Assembly: GCF_000189635.1 (NCBI RefSeq)
Contig: NW_002476188.1
Location: 310,001-374,000 of the forward strand
Length of the DNA stretch: 64,000 nucleotides
Direction of reading: 5' to 3'
DNA from: Tetrahymena thermophila SB210
Lineage: Eukaryota; Ciliophora; Oligohymenophorea; Hymenostomatida; Tetrahymenidae
How positions within the stretch are numbered: position 1 is the stretch's first letter; every line of letters begins with the position of its first letter. The notes below the pieces were generated by a model. It did not search any database. It had not been told where the DNA came from and saw nothing but the letters and a program-made list of their open reading frames with translations. The position numbers and the translations under genes are program-made. Positions 12,382-24,874 of this stretch are shown in pieces.

Positions 12382-14353
12382 ATGGATATCCTTTAAAACC
12401 AATTAAAAAGCAAATTCCAAAATGTGATTTGCTAATAATGCCATAGTTTGTTAAGCGTGTGCTTAGATGTTTTCTGCAAATCTCAAAGAATATTTTGCAA
12501 TACATGCTTAGAACAAAAGCAAGATTTAGATTTAGAAAATAATAAATAGACATAAGGATTATTCAAACCTTATCTTGAACAAAACTCCCATAAAAAGCAT
12601 GAATAATAGGTATTTTTCATAGCTTAATTGTTAGATATGTAGAAGAAGGAAACAATAAAATTCTAATCACACTAGCTAGATGAAACTCCAGTTATTTAAT
12701 AGTAAAAGGAAATTTACTTAAATCTGATGAATGAAATTGATAATTTTGAAAAATAAGTTTCTCACGAATTAAAGTTAGTAAGGTCGAACATAAATGAAAA
12801 GTACAACTTAATTAGCTCTTCTTTTGATTAGTATGTTTAAATTGATATAGATCAAATAAAAAATATCTTGCTGCAGTATAGAGAGGAGTATTAAGTTGCA
12901 TTTGAGCAAAAGGTTTAAGAATATGTCAAAAATCTCATGCACCCTATTCATCTTAACTTTGCAGTATTTAAGAGCAATTTAGATAATGTAAAGGAGACAG
13001 CATTGAATCACATTAAAACTATTGCAAATTAAGTAAAGCTGTAAAATAAAGTAGATGTTATTGATTTGTTGGAAGAAAAATGGAATAGCTCTATTCACGA
13101 TATGACATGCTACAAAAACTGCTTTGTCCTTAGCGGTGAAGCCCTTAGATTATACACACCCAGTAGCAATATAAATAAATTGTAAAAGTCATTTGATTTT
13201 AATATCAATGATACCATTCGTTGTGTTTAAGTAAGCAGAGACGGATCCATTTTAGCTGCAGGTGGAAATGGAAAGTTAATTCTATTTAATACAGAAAATA
13301 TGTAAATAATTTTTAATCAAGTAAACAGCGCTTCTTCTATCTAATACTATTCAGTAGACATTTCACCTGATAATAAATTCTTTGCCTTTAGTGTTAAGAA
13401 TAAAAAAACAAGCAATCAAGTTTTCATATTTGATATCTCTAATGTTCACTCTGATCCAAAGTTCAAGTAAGTGCTAGTAGATCACAACAGTTTAATTTTA
13501 ACCACTAAATTTACTAACGACGGTAAATTCTTAGTTTCATCTGGGTGTGATTACAAGATAATAATATATGCATTCGATGAATAAGCAAAAGGTAAATAAA
13601 TTTAATTAACTTTTACCAATATAATTATTTTATCTAATTTATTATTTCTAAGAATTTAAAAAGGTTCAAGTTTTGAGAGATAATGATGATATAGTCAACG
13701 AAGTATCTCTAAGCTAAGATTCTAAAACTCTGGTTAGTGTTTCAAGTGATGGAAAGTGCTTTATTTACTAAAGAAGAGACGATGAAGCTTAAAAACAAGA
13801 AGAAGATGAAGAAATTTTAAAGAAAATTTAAATGTAAAAAGATTTAGAAAGACTTAATTAAGTTCAGTACACAAATACGATTGAAGAAGAAAAACAATAA
13901 GATCTTCAATAAAATTAAATTTCAAATAATTTATTAATGAATAAAATTCACTCAAATCCATTCTTAGCTTAATCACTGATTGAAGATAAAAACTACATTA
14001 AATACAGACATGAAAATAACAAAGCTTAAGTAGAATAGGCTATTTAGAAGTCTAAGGATGAAAACATTGTCTATGAAAATTTTGAAGATATATTTGAGTT
14101 AAAGGGTTGCTTCTAAATGGTTGGTAAAAAATCAATAAGTAGCGTTGACATCAATAAATCTGGAAATTTTATGGCACTAAGCACTGGAGAAGATGTTCTT
14201 CTATACGACATTTCTTAGAAGAGTAATCCTCGTCTTCTTAGCTGTATAACAAGCCAATCAATAGCTGTCATAAATAAAGTTAAATTTTCTTAATATGAAA
14301 ATTCAATATACACTTGCGATTAATCAGGAAATTTCTACAATTTTAAGTTTTGA
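12382..14353 (+). CDS. Zinc-finger (B-box-like) and WD40 repeat protein
   Basis: Two exons (12382-13591, 13653-14353) with a 61-base phase-1 intron give 636 aa ending at TGA 14351-14353. Near residues 18-43 a Cys/His cluster (CQQCH, then spaced Cys, ending FCNTC) resembles a B-box or related zinc-binding module. A helical, probably coiled-coil region follows to about residue 240. The rest forms WD40-like blades: VSRDGSILAAGGNGKLILFN, VDISPDNKFFAFSV, FTNDGKFLVSSGCDYKIIIY and SQDSKTLVSVSSDGKCFIY. A Glu/Gln/Lys-rich insertion of about 100 residues separates the last blades. The closing blade includes INKSGNFMALSTGEDVLLYD. This zinc-finger, coil, propeller order recalls TRIM-like or other scaffold proteins, but I see no RING finger, so ligase activity is not supported. 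The function is unknown. Confidence 0.85.
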
Positions 14354-15130
14354 AGTTATTGTAAAAGTGTAATAAAATTTAAAAAACATTAAACTAATTC
14401 TTTTGATTTTTAAGATAATAAATTAGTTCATAGATTAATTGATTTAATGATTGATCTTATTTGTATTTTAATTTGTGCTTCTATATTAGTAATTATGTGA
14501 AAATTTCTATATATTACTCATAATTAAACTTTAAAAAAATATAAATTTCACTTATCTTTAATTTTTTTATATTAAATACCATAAAACCTTTTAGTTTTTT
14601 TCTTTAACCATCGAGGTTAGGTAAACAGACATAAAAAATTTTATTTAATACCCCACTTTAATTAAATTTAAAATAAACTTCTTTTATTTCTTAAGTTTTA
14701 CAGTAACTTTTCTACTCAACTTTATTATAAATCAATTATTAGTAATATTTATTTGATGTTTGCAAAAGAAAATATGTTCTAATTAAATTTACTTACATTT
14801 TTTTTAAAAATACTAAGAATATTAAATTTTTATATGAATATAAAAACAGATTCATCTAATTTTAGGAAGAATAATTAATTATTGCTATAATTAAAATTGA
14901 ATAAAAAATATTAGAAATTTTATGAAAAGGTTTATTATTTTTACCTAGTTAGATTAAATAAACAAATAATAAAAAATAAATTTAACTAAAAGAAAATATT
15001 AGATAGATATATATGTATATATGTTATTGGAATAAGAATATTTATTTAATATTAAGAAATTTAAAATAAATTTAACGATATTTTTGTTTATAATTTGGTT
15101 ATTTATTTATTTTTTAATGTTTTTAATTTT
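14354..15130. other. Convergent intergenic spacer
   Basis: This AT-rich spacer lies between the 3' ends of a + strand and a - strand gene, and must hold both 3' processing signals. AATAAA-like strings are too frequent in this DNA to single one out. An alternating TA/GT tract lies near 15005-15030. I see no gene. Confidence 0.55.
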
Positions 15131-18100
15131 TCAACACATATTATAAATTGTGTTTATCTCAATTTCTTTGTTAATTTATTATTAAATAGCTTTTTGTGGT
15201 TCTGTATTTTCACTTTTAGCTTAAACGCTAATGCTAGATTTTTTTAACTAGTTTGATATTAGTATACACAATAAAGCAATAAGATATTATAGTATAGAAT
15301 ATTAAATGAGACCTATTTTAGAATGTGTAATCAGAGTAGGATTAAGAAGGTATTGATCAGAAAAAATTTAAGAAAATGAGATCATTATAATAAGAAGTTG
15401 TAAAACTCCTGACAAAGTGTATATACCAAAATTATTCAGATTTATATGCCAAAGGCTAGAAATCGATTTATGATCACTTGAATCTTCTTTATTATTTGTT
15501 TAGGTTTTGTTATTATTAGGTTATATTTGCTCAATTTTTTATTATTCCTCTGATGAAATATTAATTTTATTTTGATCTTCAGCTTTTTGGGTGTAGGTTT
15601 GTGATTCTAAATCTAACATAACCTCCTTTAATTCAATTAATATTTCTTCTTAAGTTTATGCTTTTTATTTTATCTGAGTTTAATGCTTAACAAATCTGAC
15701 AATAAATTGTTAGATTTGTTAGAATGAGTCTTTTTCGGTTAGAATCATTAAGATGTATGATGGAAGATAGAATATCAAGCAGCAAACTAGCTAATCATTA
15801 TTATTGAGAGGCTTCCTCATATCGATGAGAATGTTTAAGAAATAGATAAAAATAATGTTAGTGATGAAGAATTTGTTAAAGGAAAGAGTGAGGGAAATAG
15901 ACTCATACAATTAAATTATTATGACAATAAGGAAAGTGGAACATCCAAATATGAGATATTAGCCTATTTCTTCTTAAGTGCTATCAGTAAAATTAAACAT
16001 GTATTGGGTTATTATAAGCACAACGAAGCAGAGCTTGTCAGAGTACTTTATCTTTTAGTTTTTTACAACAATTAAAATTAATAAGGCATCTATAAAAGGT
16101 GAATCAATATTAAAGGTAACTAATCTAAATGCGCCCACAAAAAATATAACTATTGCAATAAGGATTTGCTTTTTGCTTTAGAAGTCCTTATAGGCTGTAC
16201 CATATCTCAAACGGAGAAAAAGGTGGAGCCAAAAACCAACTGTAGCTAGTCCTTCTGTAGTTATTTTGTTGGAAGCGAAGTAAAGAGCGGTGATATTCAA
16301 AAAGAGTTTTGGAAGATCAAGCTTCTATCTTAAGTATATCACTTCAAATAAAAATAGGCATGAAAATACTGCAACACATATAAAAGCTACTGATTCATTA
16401 ATTGTTTTGGCACTGTAGAGGTAGAAAACGTAGTAACCAAGGACGGTAAGTGGCAGTATTACAGATAATTATTTAGTTAGATAAGCTATTTTTTCCTTTT
16501 AATTGTCGTAAAGATTGGTCATTTATTTAAAAAATTGACGCAAAGCGAATAAAAAGGTGGATGCGTAAATGAAGATGTAAGCTATTGTCAAACCGGTTGT
16601 AATTGATTTGTCACCACTAAGCAAATGATAAAGATAATCTTACAAGTCAATAATAAGAGCAAAATGAGCCTTTAGCAAGCTTTAAGCTGACTAAAGCTTT
16701 TGCTCCAAATTATTTATTTCTTCTTTAGCTTATTGAATTTATAAAGAGTTCATTTTATTCTCTTCTTTTTAAAGTATTTTTACTTTTTCATCATATAATT
16801 TACTAATTTCATCATTTTCTTTTATTAATGTGTTTACAGTATTTTGATTGGATAATATTTACTAGTATTTTTTATCAATTTTTTTAAGACTCTCCTAAGT
16901 AAAAAAATCATAATCCTCTTAAAGCTAGTTCAGCAAAGTTATCTATTGTAGCAAGTTTTAATAGCTATTTTCAAATAATTGCATCACAATCTTATTTTAA
17001 AGATGGTCATCATCATTTTAAAGGGTTTTTGGCATTAATTGCAAGATGTTTCTACCATTATTAGAGGCTGGAATTTCAAAACCCAATAAAAATGATAAAG
17101 TACTAGCAATGCTTTGATCTTAAATATAATCTGATGGATTGCGATCATAAAAGGTGTAATTTCTTTTCTAATTAGTTTTATTTTAGTTAGAATTGAAAAT
17201 ATGGTAATTATTTAAATTAGCTTCACTATCATCCTCACCATCTTCGCTAATTTAGATTCTATTAAGTTAAGATTATCTAATTAGCTTATTTCTTTGTTCA
17301 GCAGAGTCTATTTCATCCATCAAATAACTTTAATCAAACCCTTACTTAGAATAAGCAAATAAGAATGATTCACCTTTTCCAAGTGTATTCTTACTCTCTT
17401 CGGCAGATTATTTATTTTAATTTGAATTCTCTCCCATTACAATTAAGAGTGTATCGTTGCTGATCTTCTAAATAGTGCTTTAAAGTAAATCGTTCAGATT
17501 GTGGTAAATATTGAATACTTGGACAGATTTTTCATCGAATAATTTTTTTATCTTTGCGAGAGTATCATCGTAAGCTTTATTAATAATTATCAAAATAAAT
17601 TTCAATAAAATATTTATTATTTTTGTTGATCAAATAAAATCATTTATCTAATTGCTTTATAAAGACTCTTTTAAATATAATTATAATTAATCGTTTATAA
17701 TTTCCTCATAATTTAGAGTGGTTTTAATTTTTTAAATAATGGAGAAAATAAATGTGAATTTTGGTTAGAATATTAGTTCCTTTTTTCAAATTTTTAAATA
17801 AGTTCGTTTTTTAAATTTTAAAGGTGGAGTTAATTTATGAATTTGAGTAGAGTAGAGCTGTCCTTTTTTTAAGTACTTGAATGGTTAAATTGAAATAAAA
17901 AACAGGGTAAAAATTAATACCCGGATCCTTGTTTAATTTAAGTAAGAAAAAGGAAAGCTTTCTAAATCAGTTTACCTTACTTGAAATTAGATTTAAAAAA
18001 AAAACAAAGTGGATAAAAGAGAAAGAGAGAAACAAAAAAGTGTTTTCTTTCAAAAGGAATAAATTGATTATTAATTTTTCTTAAAAAATAAAACTGGGTA

Positions 18101-19062
18101 AATTTTCAATCTTAATAATATTATTAAGATTGCATTTAAAAATATATGTTATTTTTCCCCCCCTTTTTCACTCAATTTTCTTCCATTTAAAATTAGTCCT
18201 TAAAAAAATTGATAAATGCTTAAAATAAAAAGTAAAAATAGTAATTACCTAATATAACATCTTATTTTCCATCTATCATCATATTTAAGATTGCTTGTAT
18301 GTTTTTCGTGTTGTTCACATAACTAGTTGAATTTTTTCTAAGCTTGGATATATTATTTTATGAATTCAATCTATCTTCATATTTATCAGTATAAAATCTT
18401 TTCGATAACAAAATTTTTCTATCATTCAAAGAAAAACCTTAAAAAGAATCTTAGATGATTGAGTTTCCTTCAGTAAAATTAACATTTTTTAGTGCGAGAA
18501 TTTAGTCTATTATAGATTTTTTTTAAAAATATTCATCAAGATCTTTAAAGTAAGAAAGAGGATCTGCAACTTATATATCATATATCAGTTAACTTATTTC
18601 AGATCCTGTCATTAAATGCTAAATTCTATTGAATTAGTCCTCGATGACTCCATTGACTTGAACCCTCTTATAGAAGGAGTTTTAGGGCTCGCTTCTTAAA
18701 TATTGATTAAGTGCTCTTAAAAAAGGAGAATTGGCTCTATGAGTAGTATTAAAAACACTTTAGGCTGGCAAAAGAGGGTCAATATCATCTGAAGTAGCTC
18801 CATATAAATAGAGAAAATAAACTTTCTTAAATTCCCCAGCTATTCCAGAACTATTTTTCATAGCGATGTTACTTCCATCATGCAAATCTCTTGGAAAAAT
18901 GCTTTCCTAAAGGTCTACTTGAAGCTAAATATTATTCCAAAAAATATGAAATATGCTATTTTTTGAGGATACTTAAATGCTTACATTCTCTTTTGCAATA
19001 CTTTTAATCATTAAAATAACCAGTAAAAATAATAAAATGTTTCTGATCTATATGCTGCTCAT
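15131..19062 (-). CDS. GPI ethanolamine-phosphate transferase-like membrane protein, catalytic residues lost
   Basis: Two exons (18249-19062, 15131-17574) with a 674-base phase-1 intron give 1085 aa, ending at TGA 15131-15133. A hydrophobic N-terminal segment (ILLFLLVILMIKSIA) is followed by a lumenal domain matching the alkaline-phosphatase-like fold of the PIG-O/PIG-G family. Landmarks in order are VYFLYLYGATSDD, NRIQHLMTGSE, LLSKRFYTDKYEDR, DTLLIVMGENSNQ, ESFLFAYSKQ and TLSFLLGFEIPASNNGRNIL. About ten C-terminal membrane segments follow, as expected for these ER enzymes. The active site is not conserved: the Thr nucleophile motif is replaced by GVIED, the metal-binding Asp-His segment after the intron is missing, and the DHG of the usual GDHGMT reads MGENSN. 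Active enzymes transfer ethanolamine phosphate to GPI mannoses. This copy looks like a pseudoenzyme, perhaps a partner subunit. A mis-modelled intron hiding the metal site is the main alternative. Confidence 0.75.
18107..18163. repeat. Perfect 26-bp palindrome and C7 tract inside an intron
   Basis: Within the intron of the 15131-19062 gene, bases 18107-18132 form a perfect inverted repeat (caatcttaataa, centre ta, then its complement). A run of seven C lies at 18157-18163, conspicuous in such AT-rich DNA. It could form a hairpin in the pre-mRNA. No function is assigned. Confidence 0.6.
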
Positions 19063-21141
19063 AATCTCAGATAAAGATGTTTATATTTAGCTATTATATT
19101 GTGATTATTATAATTCAATCCTTATGTAAATTATTCTGAAAAATAATAATTATTTATTGATCTTTGAATAAGCTTTTGTATGTCCAGTTTATTTTGAATT
19201 TATTTAATACTTATTTTACTCAAGATATTAATTACTTGTTATATTAATTAATTTCAATAAAAAGGTGAGTGAGTTATTAGGTATGTATGTATGCTTGCTT
19301 TAAGAGAGTAGAAAATTAATCCATCCTAAGTAAATTATTAAATAATTTATTTATTTTCAGTTAATTAATTTTCTTAAACAAATTCTTACTCCATTCAAAA
19401 TTTAAATAGAAAGAATATTATTTTGATTAATTTACAAGCCTTGTATCATTGACTCAGTCTTTATGATATCATAAAATTTTCTTTGATGTTTATTAATACA
19501 AATATCATTTATTAATTAATGCAAAATAACCATCATTTTTTTACCTGAATTCTAAAATTTAAGAATAAGAAGAGCGCCTATAGTTAAGTAAGAAAACTAA
19601 AATAAAAAATTTAAGCATTCTTTGATATATTTAATATTTTTATAAACTTTATTGAAAAATAAATTAAACAAAAATGTAATAGCATTAGATATTCATTTTT
19701 AAATTATAATAATTTTAGAAGAAATTTTGTTTCATCTGTACTTTAATTTCTTTAATCAATTATTTGATTGGAAATTAAATATTTCTTTAAATACTTCTTC
19801 AAAGGTGAGCATCCAAAATATTATATAAAATTTAATAAATGTAAAAAGTAGAAGATAAATAAATGTGCTTTATTCCCACACAAACTAAAATAATGAAGTA
19901 ATTTCTGATATTCTAAAGTACTTTAAAATATTTTTTAAATTAGATGCTAATATTCTGGATATAAATTAATAATAATTATGGGTTGATAAATTTATTTGAA
20001 ATAATATCATCATTAAAAACTTAATTTTATTGCATTTTCCATAATATTATTGTATAGAAAAAAAAAATTCAAAATTTTCTCTATCATTAATTGATAGATA
20101 ACTTAAGTAATATGATGACATTTACTTTTATTTTCTGATTAATTTACTTTCCCAATCAGATAAATAAAAATGATAAATTCAAAACAAAGATATTTATACT
20201 ATACATCTTTAATAATAAGATAATCTTTGTAACTTTAAAATACCACTTCATAATTAAAGAAAATATTAATAAAATTTAAATTCATCAGTAAAATATTTAT
20301 TTCATTTTTATTTATATAAAATATTAAGTATTTTAGAAGAGTCAAAATACATTTTATTTAGTATTTATCAAATATTATATTTATTTTTGAAAAATCTTTG
20401 CACTCATTTTTACAAATTTCAAATTAAATTTATGTCTTACATGATTTTTTACAATTACTTGTGCGCGCATGTAATAGACATCAAAATAGTAAATTAAAAA
20501 GTGTATAGACAAACCAAAAAATAGAAAGGTAGAGTTGTTAAATTTATCTATTTGAAATACTTAAATAAAAAATTACAAATCTTATCTTATAATGTGTTGT
20601 GCTCATAGGATAAAATATCTATATGGATTTCTTACCAACTTTAAAGATCATACATAATCAAATTTACTTAGAAACTCTTTTTAAATTATTGATACAAAAA
20701 ATATAACCAAATTTCCACAAAATAAACAAATTTATATTAAAATAAAAAATATTTTTTTTAAATTTAAAATTTATTGTTAAAATTTACAATTTTTAAAAAG
20801 TTTTAAATCAATTTATATTAAAATTTTATAAAAAGATGATGAATACACCAATTTAATTTAAGCAAATATTTTATTTAATTTAATAAAAACAAATAATAGT
20901 CTAGATTCTATTTATTTAAAAAAGAAAATTTTTGAATAAACCTGCTAGATATTTATGCATGAATTAAAAAATAAAGTAAATAATCTATAGAAATTACTTT
21001 AATTTCAGGTAGTATTTTTTTAATTTTTGATTTTTGTTATTTATTATTCTATCTTTTTAAAAAAAGTAAACAGCTCTTTATAAAAAATTTTATCAAATAC
21101 AAAAAATAATAATATAAAAAAGGTGACATAAATAGAGAAAA
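19063..21141. other. Divergent intergenic spacer, about 2 kb
   Basis: The spacer lies between divergently transcribed genes, so it should contain two promoters. It is AT-rich throughout with no supported reading frame. The only unusual base composition is a small GC patch near 20461 (gtgcgcgcatg). I cannot identify elements. Confidence 0.55.
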
Positions 21142-21501
21142 ATGCAAGACTAAAAGGCTGTTGAAGAACAAAAATTCTGTAGCTACATATTTAATTTAAT
21201 TTTAAATAAAGGAGGTGTCAAAATGCACATGTCAATAGCTGATATTACTAAAGAAATGCAAGCTTTAGATCCTAAAGATAGTGTAAATCACTTCAGAAAA
21301 AGATTTGGAAATATGGATTAATGCTTAAGAGAAATTTAAAATCCTTTCTATACCATAGACAACCACATAGTAATTACATTCAAACCTCACGATTAGATTA
21401 TCTAACTACACTCCTAAGGCCACATCAATGAGGAAGATTTCAAGCTATATGAGAAAGTATATCAAGAAAATGAAAAAAAAAAACTAGAAGATCATAAATG
21501 A
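21142..21501 (+). CDS. Small orphan protein, tandem paralogue 1
   Basis: A single exon encodes 119 aa, ATG to TGA 21499-21501, beginning MQDQKAVEEQKFCSYIF. I do not recognise the family. The protein is largely hydrophilic and charged, with no membrane segment. It is clearly homologous to the gene at 22689-23156: shared blocks include GNMDQCL, NPFY with a following ID, and QGHI followed by an acidic EDFK and a YE.VY..EN stretch. Conservation of these blocks between two copies shows that this short frame is a real gene and supports reading TAA/TAG as Gln. The copies lie about 1.2 kb apart in the same orientation, consistent with tandem duplication. This copy lacks the Cys-containing C-terminal extension of its partner. 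Confidence 0.75.
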
Positions 21502-22688
21502 AAGACCTTCTCCGAGATTAATATTATATATATTAAATAATAAATTTATAATAGATTTTTATATTTTTCAAAAATTATTTCTCAATTAATTAATATCTAA
21601 TTATCAAAATGTATTTTATCTATTGTTAACATGATAATTTAAAACATTTTTATTTTCAATAATTCTACTTTATTAAAATAATAAAATTAATAAAAGTAAA
21701 TCTTATTAATTCTTTTACGTTTCTGATAATTCAAATGCTAAAATATAATTTATATTTAAATATTATTTTTAAAAATCATTTTACTCTAAAACTTAAACCT
21801 TGCAATACTATTTATAGTTTAAAAATAGATGTCCTAATTACTGCAGCTGATAAAAAATATTATGCTACCCTAAAATTTATGATTCTAATTAATATAGAAT
21901 AAATACTGACATTACTTAGATTTTAAAAATTAAAATAATATTTTTTTACCAAAAAATACTATAATCTAAATTTAAAAATTTAATAGAAAAATCATAAATA
22001 AAGATTGATATAAATTAAAATTATTAATATTATTAATTAAATTCTATAATAAAATTATTTATTTTTATATAAATAATATTCAAATGCATCAGCCATTCAA
22101 AAAAATAGTGATCTCAATTCACTAAATTTTTGAATGAGATTTTGACTATAATTTAATTATGAATTTATAATATTATTTTTTGTATTGAAATTCAAAAAAC
22201 ACCAATAAAATAATTTTTAAGTTTAAAAAATTAATTTATTCATTTCTTTTTTTTATATATTAGCATAAATTGTTAGCAATATTAAAAATTACATTTCCTA
22301 TTTTAATATTTTAATTGCTTAATAATATTAAAATGCGAAAAATAAATGACTTATTTTTAAATTTGCTTGATTTTTATTTTTCTAAAATAAAAATTAAAAA
22401 ATAAATAATAAAAAAATTCAATGATAAAAAAATAAAATATTTTGATTAATGCTACTAAAATAAATGGCAGTTTGCGTTTAAAAAATATTTTTTACTTATT
22501 TCAGCTTTTTGAATCTGTTTTATAATTTTTATGACATTAGATATCATTTTGTGGTCAAAACGCATGCAAGATCATTTATGTCTAAATAGTTTTGTAATTA
22601 AAATTCTTTAAAATAATCAATAATTAATTTATCAGAAATACAAACAAATATTAGCTTAAGTATCTAAGTGTTAATAAAAATAATATTT
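21502..22688. other. Spacer between the tandem orphan genes
   Basis: This is A/T-dominated DNA without a supported gene. An inverted-repeat-like pair near 22090-22137 (catcagccattcaaaaaa and tttttgaatgaga) might form a weak hairpin. It could serve as a 3' or 5' signal, but I cannot say more. Confidence 0.5.
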
Positions 22689-23156
22689 ATGTAGGGTAAA
22701 AGAGCTCCAGGAGAATAGAAATTTTTGACATACATTTTTAGACTTATTCTTAAAAAGGGAGGCCTAAGAATGCTGATGGTTACAGGAGATATAACCAAAG
22801 ATATGTAGACTTTAGATGCAAAAGACGATATCAATCTTCATAGAAAAAGGTATGGAAATATGGATTAATGTCTAAAGGATATCAAGAATCCATTCTATAT
22901 AATTGATAGCATGGTAATAAAGTTTAAGCCCTATAATGAAATAGTTTCCCTTCATCAACAAGGTCATATTCTAGACGAAGACTTCAAGTATTATGAGCAA
23001 GTGTATGCAGAAAACGAGCTGAAGAGAATTCAAGTTCTTAAGATAAATGGATTAAATGAATGTATAAATTGTGGTTAAGAATACAAAATGATAGTGAATT
23101 AAGACAGATCTTGCGAAGCCACCTAAGATAAGCACTAGCCTAAACATAAATATTGA
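22689..23156 (+). CDS. Small orphan protein, tandem paralogue 2, with Cys-containing tail
   Basis: A single exon encodes 155 aa, ending at TGA 23154-23156. The start reads MQGKRAPGEQKFLTYIFRLI, parallel to the first paralogue. The central region keeps the shared blocks GNMDQCLKDI, NPFYIID, HQQGHILDEDFKYYEQVY and AEN. The C-terminus extends by about 35 residues, contains CINCGQEYKMIV and a further Cys, and ends in a His-rich DKHQPKHKY. The CxxC plus later Cys and His residues could bind a metal ion, but there is no match to a zinc-finger class that I can name. Function is unknown. The extension may be an addition in this copy or a loss in the other. Confidence 0.78.
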
Positions 23157-23977
23157 TTTTTAGTATATTTCTAATTTAATTTTTATAACTTAAATTTGTT
23201 AAAATATAAGAACTATTTGTTTGTTTCATATTTTTTAGCAGGCAAAATAAAATTATTACTTCCAAAACATCTTAATGATAATAAAATCTTCATTCCTCTT
23301 TTAATAGCTAGTTGATTTATTTTAATATTTTTTAACCTATAAAATAAAATAATTTTTATCTACATTTATATGAATTAATTGATTTAATTGCTTTATTTCC
23401 TTTCAAAATTTTTAATTAAAATACACACATATTCAAATAAAAATCAATAGCAAGTATTTGATTGAATTAAAATGAAAAATATTTTTTATTCCAAATAAAT
23501 TAATAATATTTTTTTAGATTTTGTTGTTTATAACATCATAAAGTAGTTAGTTAATTGAATATTTATTTTCTCTAAATAAATATTCACATTTTAAATAAAT
23601 AAATGAAAGAATGAATAAGAGATTTAATTTATTAGTTTAATTATTTATTACTGTCAGCTCTCTTTGATTAGGTGTCAGTCTCTCTTTAAAGTGGATTTTA
23701 TTTTAAAAAAGGCTTAATTTAAATTAACATTATGGAAGAAAAAAAATTTTTAATCTTCAAAAGAGAGCAAAGATGGTAGTTAATTTATTTATTTTATAAT
23801 TAATTAATTTGTTTATTAGTTAGTTAATTTAGTGAATGAATTATGAAAGTAACTAAGGTTCAGTCAGACAGATAAATATTATAAATTAAGCAAATACAAA
23901 AATTTTTGGTAATTAATATTATTATTTTGGCTGGAGATGTCCAATAAATTTTTTTTAAGTGATTGATAATTTTTTGG
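23157..23977. other. Intergenic spacer
   Basis: This AT-rich stretch lies between convergent genes. Around 23645-23780 the DNA is somewhat richer in G and C with short near-repeats (gtcagctctctttgatt, gtcagtctctcttta). No open frame here looks like a protein. Confidence 0.5.
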
Positions 23978-24874
23978 TCATCTATATTTGTTTGTTTTAA
24001 TATTTGGCATTTCATATTCATCATCATAATATGGATTTCCTTCCCTTTTATGCTTATGGCAAATCAAGGAACATGAACACACACAACCTATTATTGATAT
24101 AATTAATACTGCCAAGCCTCCGTTTGCTAATGATAGTAAACTTGTATCTAAGAAGTTTAAAAGTTCTAGTTTACAGTCTTTGGTTGGTTGACCTTTGTAA
24201 GAATTACTAAAATAATAAATAGGCTATTTACTGCAGAATCCTGAACAGTCAAAGCTTGTTTCTACATAACCTAGTAATTTAGTTAAATCAGAAAGATTTC
24301 CTATATCACTTGGGATAGTAAAATCAATTGATTAATTAAATGTGGGACAATCTTAGCTTTTAACTTTACCTTGAGTCTCGCTCCAATTCCATGAACTAAT
24401 TGTATTAGGATTCAAGTAGCTTTGTTTAACCTAACACATACAATCCTTTGAGCAGAATACAGTCTATGCTTTTTCATAGACCTTACGACTGTATATTAAA
24501 AAATCTTTTTTCTAACAGTTTGTGTCATCTTTAGAATCTTAAACAATTTAGTAAGCACCTGCAGAAACTCCAAAAACAATAGCAGAGCAGGCAACAACAA
24601 TGCAAAGGCATACAATATATATTCCAAGTAGGCAATTATTTCTTTTTTTCCATGCAAGTAAACCTAAAGCGCCTACTAACAATAAGATAAAGCCTAAGCC
24701 AAGCATTATACCAAACGAAGCAGCTATGAAATTAGCAGAATCAGAAGTAACTTTTTTGTTTTGACCTAGTAAAACGCCACCAAATATAATTGCAAATACT
24801 CCTAAAATGCACATGATGCATGCTGAGATTTCAGTAATTCTCCTTAAGGTACTAAAAGAGATGCAAATACACAT
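23978..24874 (-). CDS. Tetraspanin-like four-pass membrane protein
   Basis: The gene is intronless, 298 aa, with ATG at 24874-24872 and TGA at 23978-23980. There are three hydrophobic segments in the N-terminal third: ISACIMCILGVFAIIFGGVL, FGIMLGLGFILLLVGALGLL and IYIVCLCIVVACSAIVFGV. A large extracellular loop of about 140 residues has many Cys (FCSKDCMCQ, DCP, DCSGFC, KDC). A fourth segment follows (GGLAVLIISIIGCVCSC), then a short cytoplasmic tail ending NIKTNKYR. Two close segments with a small loop, a large Cys-rich loop before the last segment, and a short tail fit the tetraspanin plan. The diagnostic CCG motif of animal tetraspanins is absent, so the family call is by architecture. It probably acts as a plasma or endomembrane organiser. 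In-frame TAA/TAG Gln codons lie in the loop. Confidence 0.75.
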
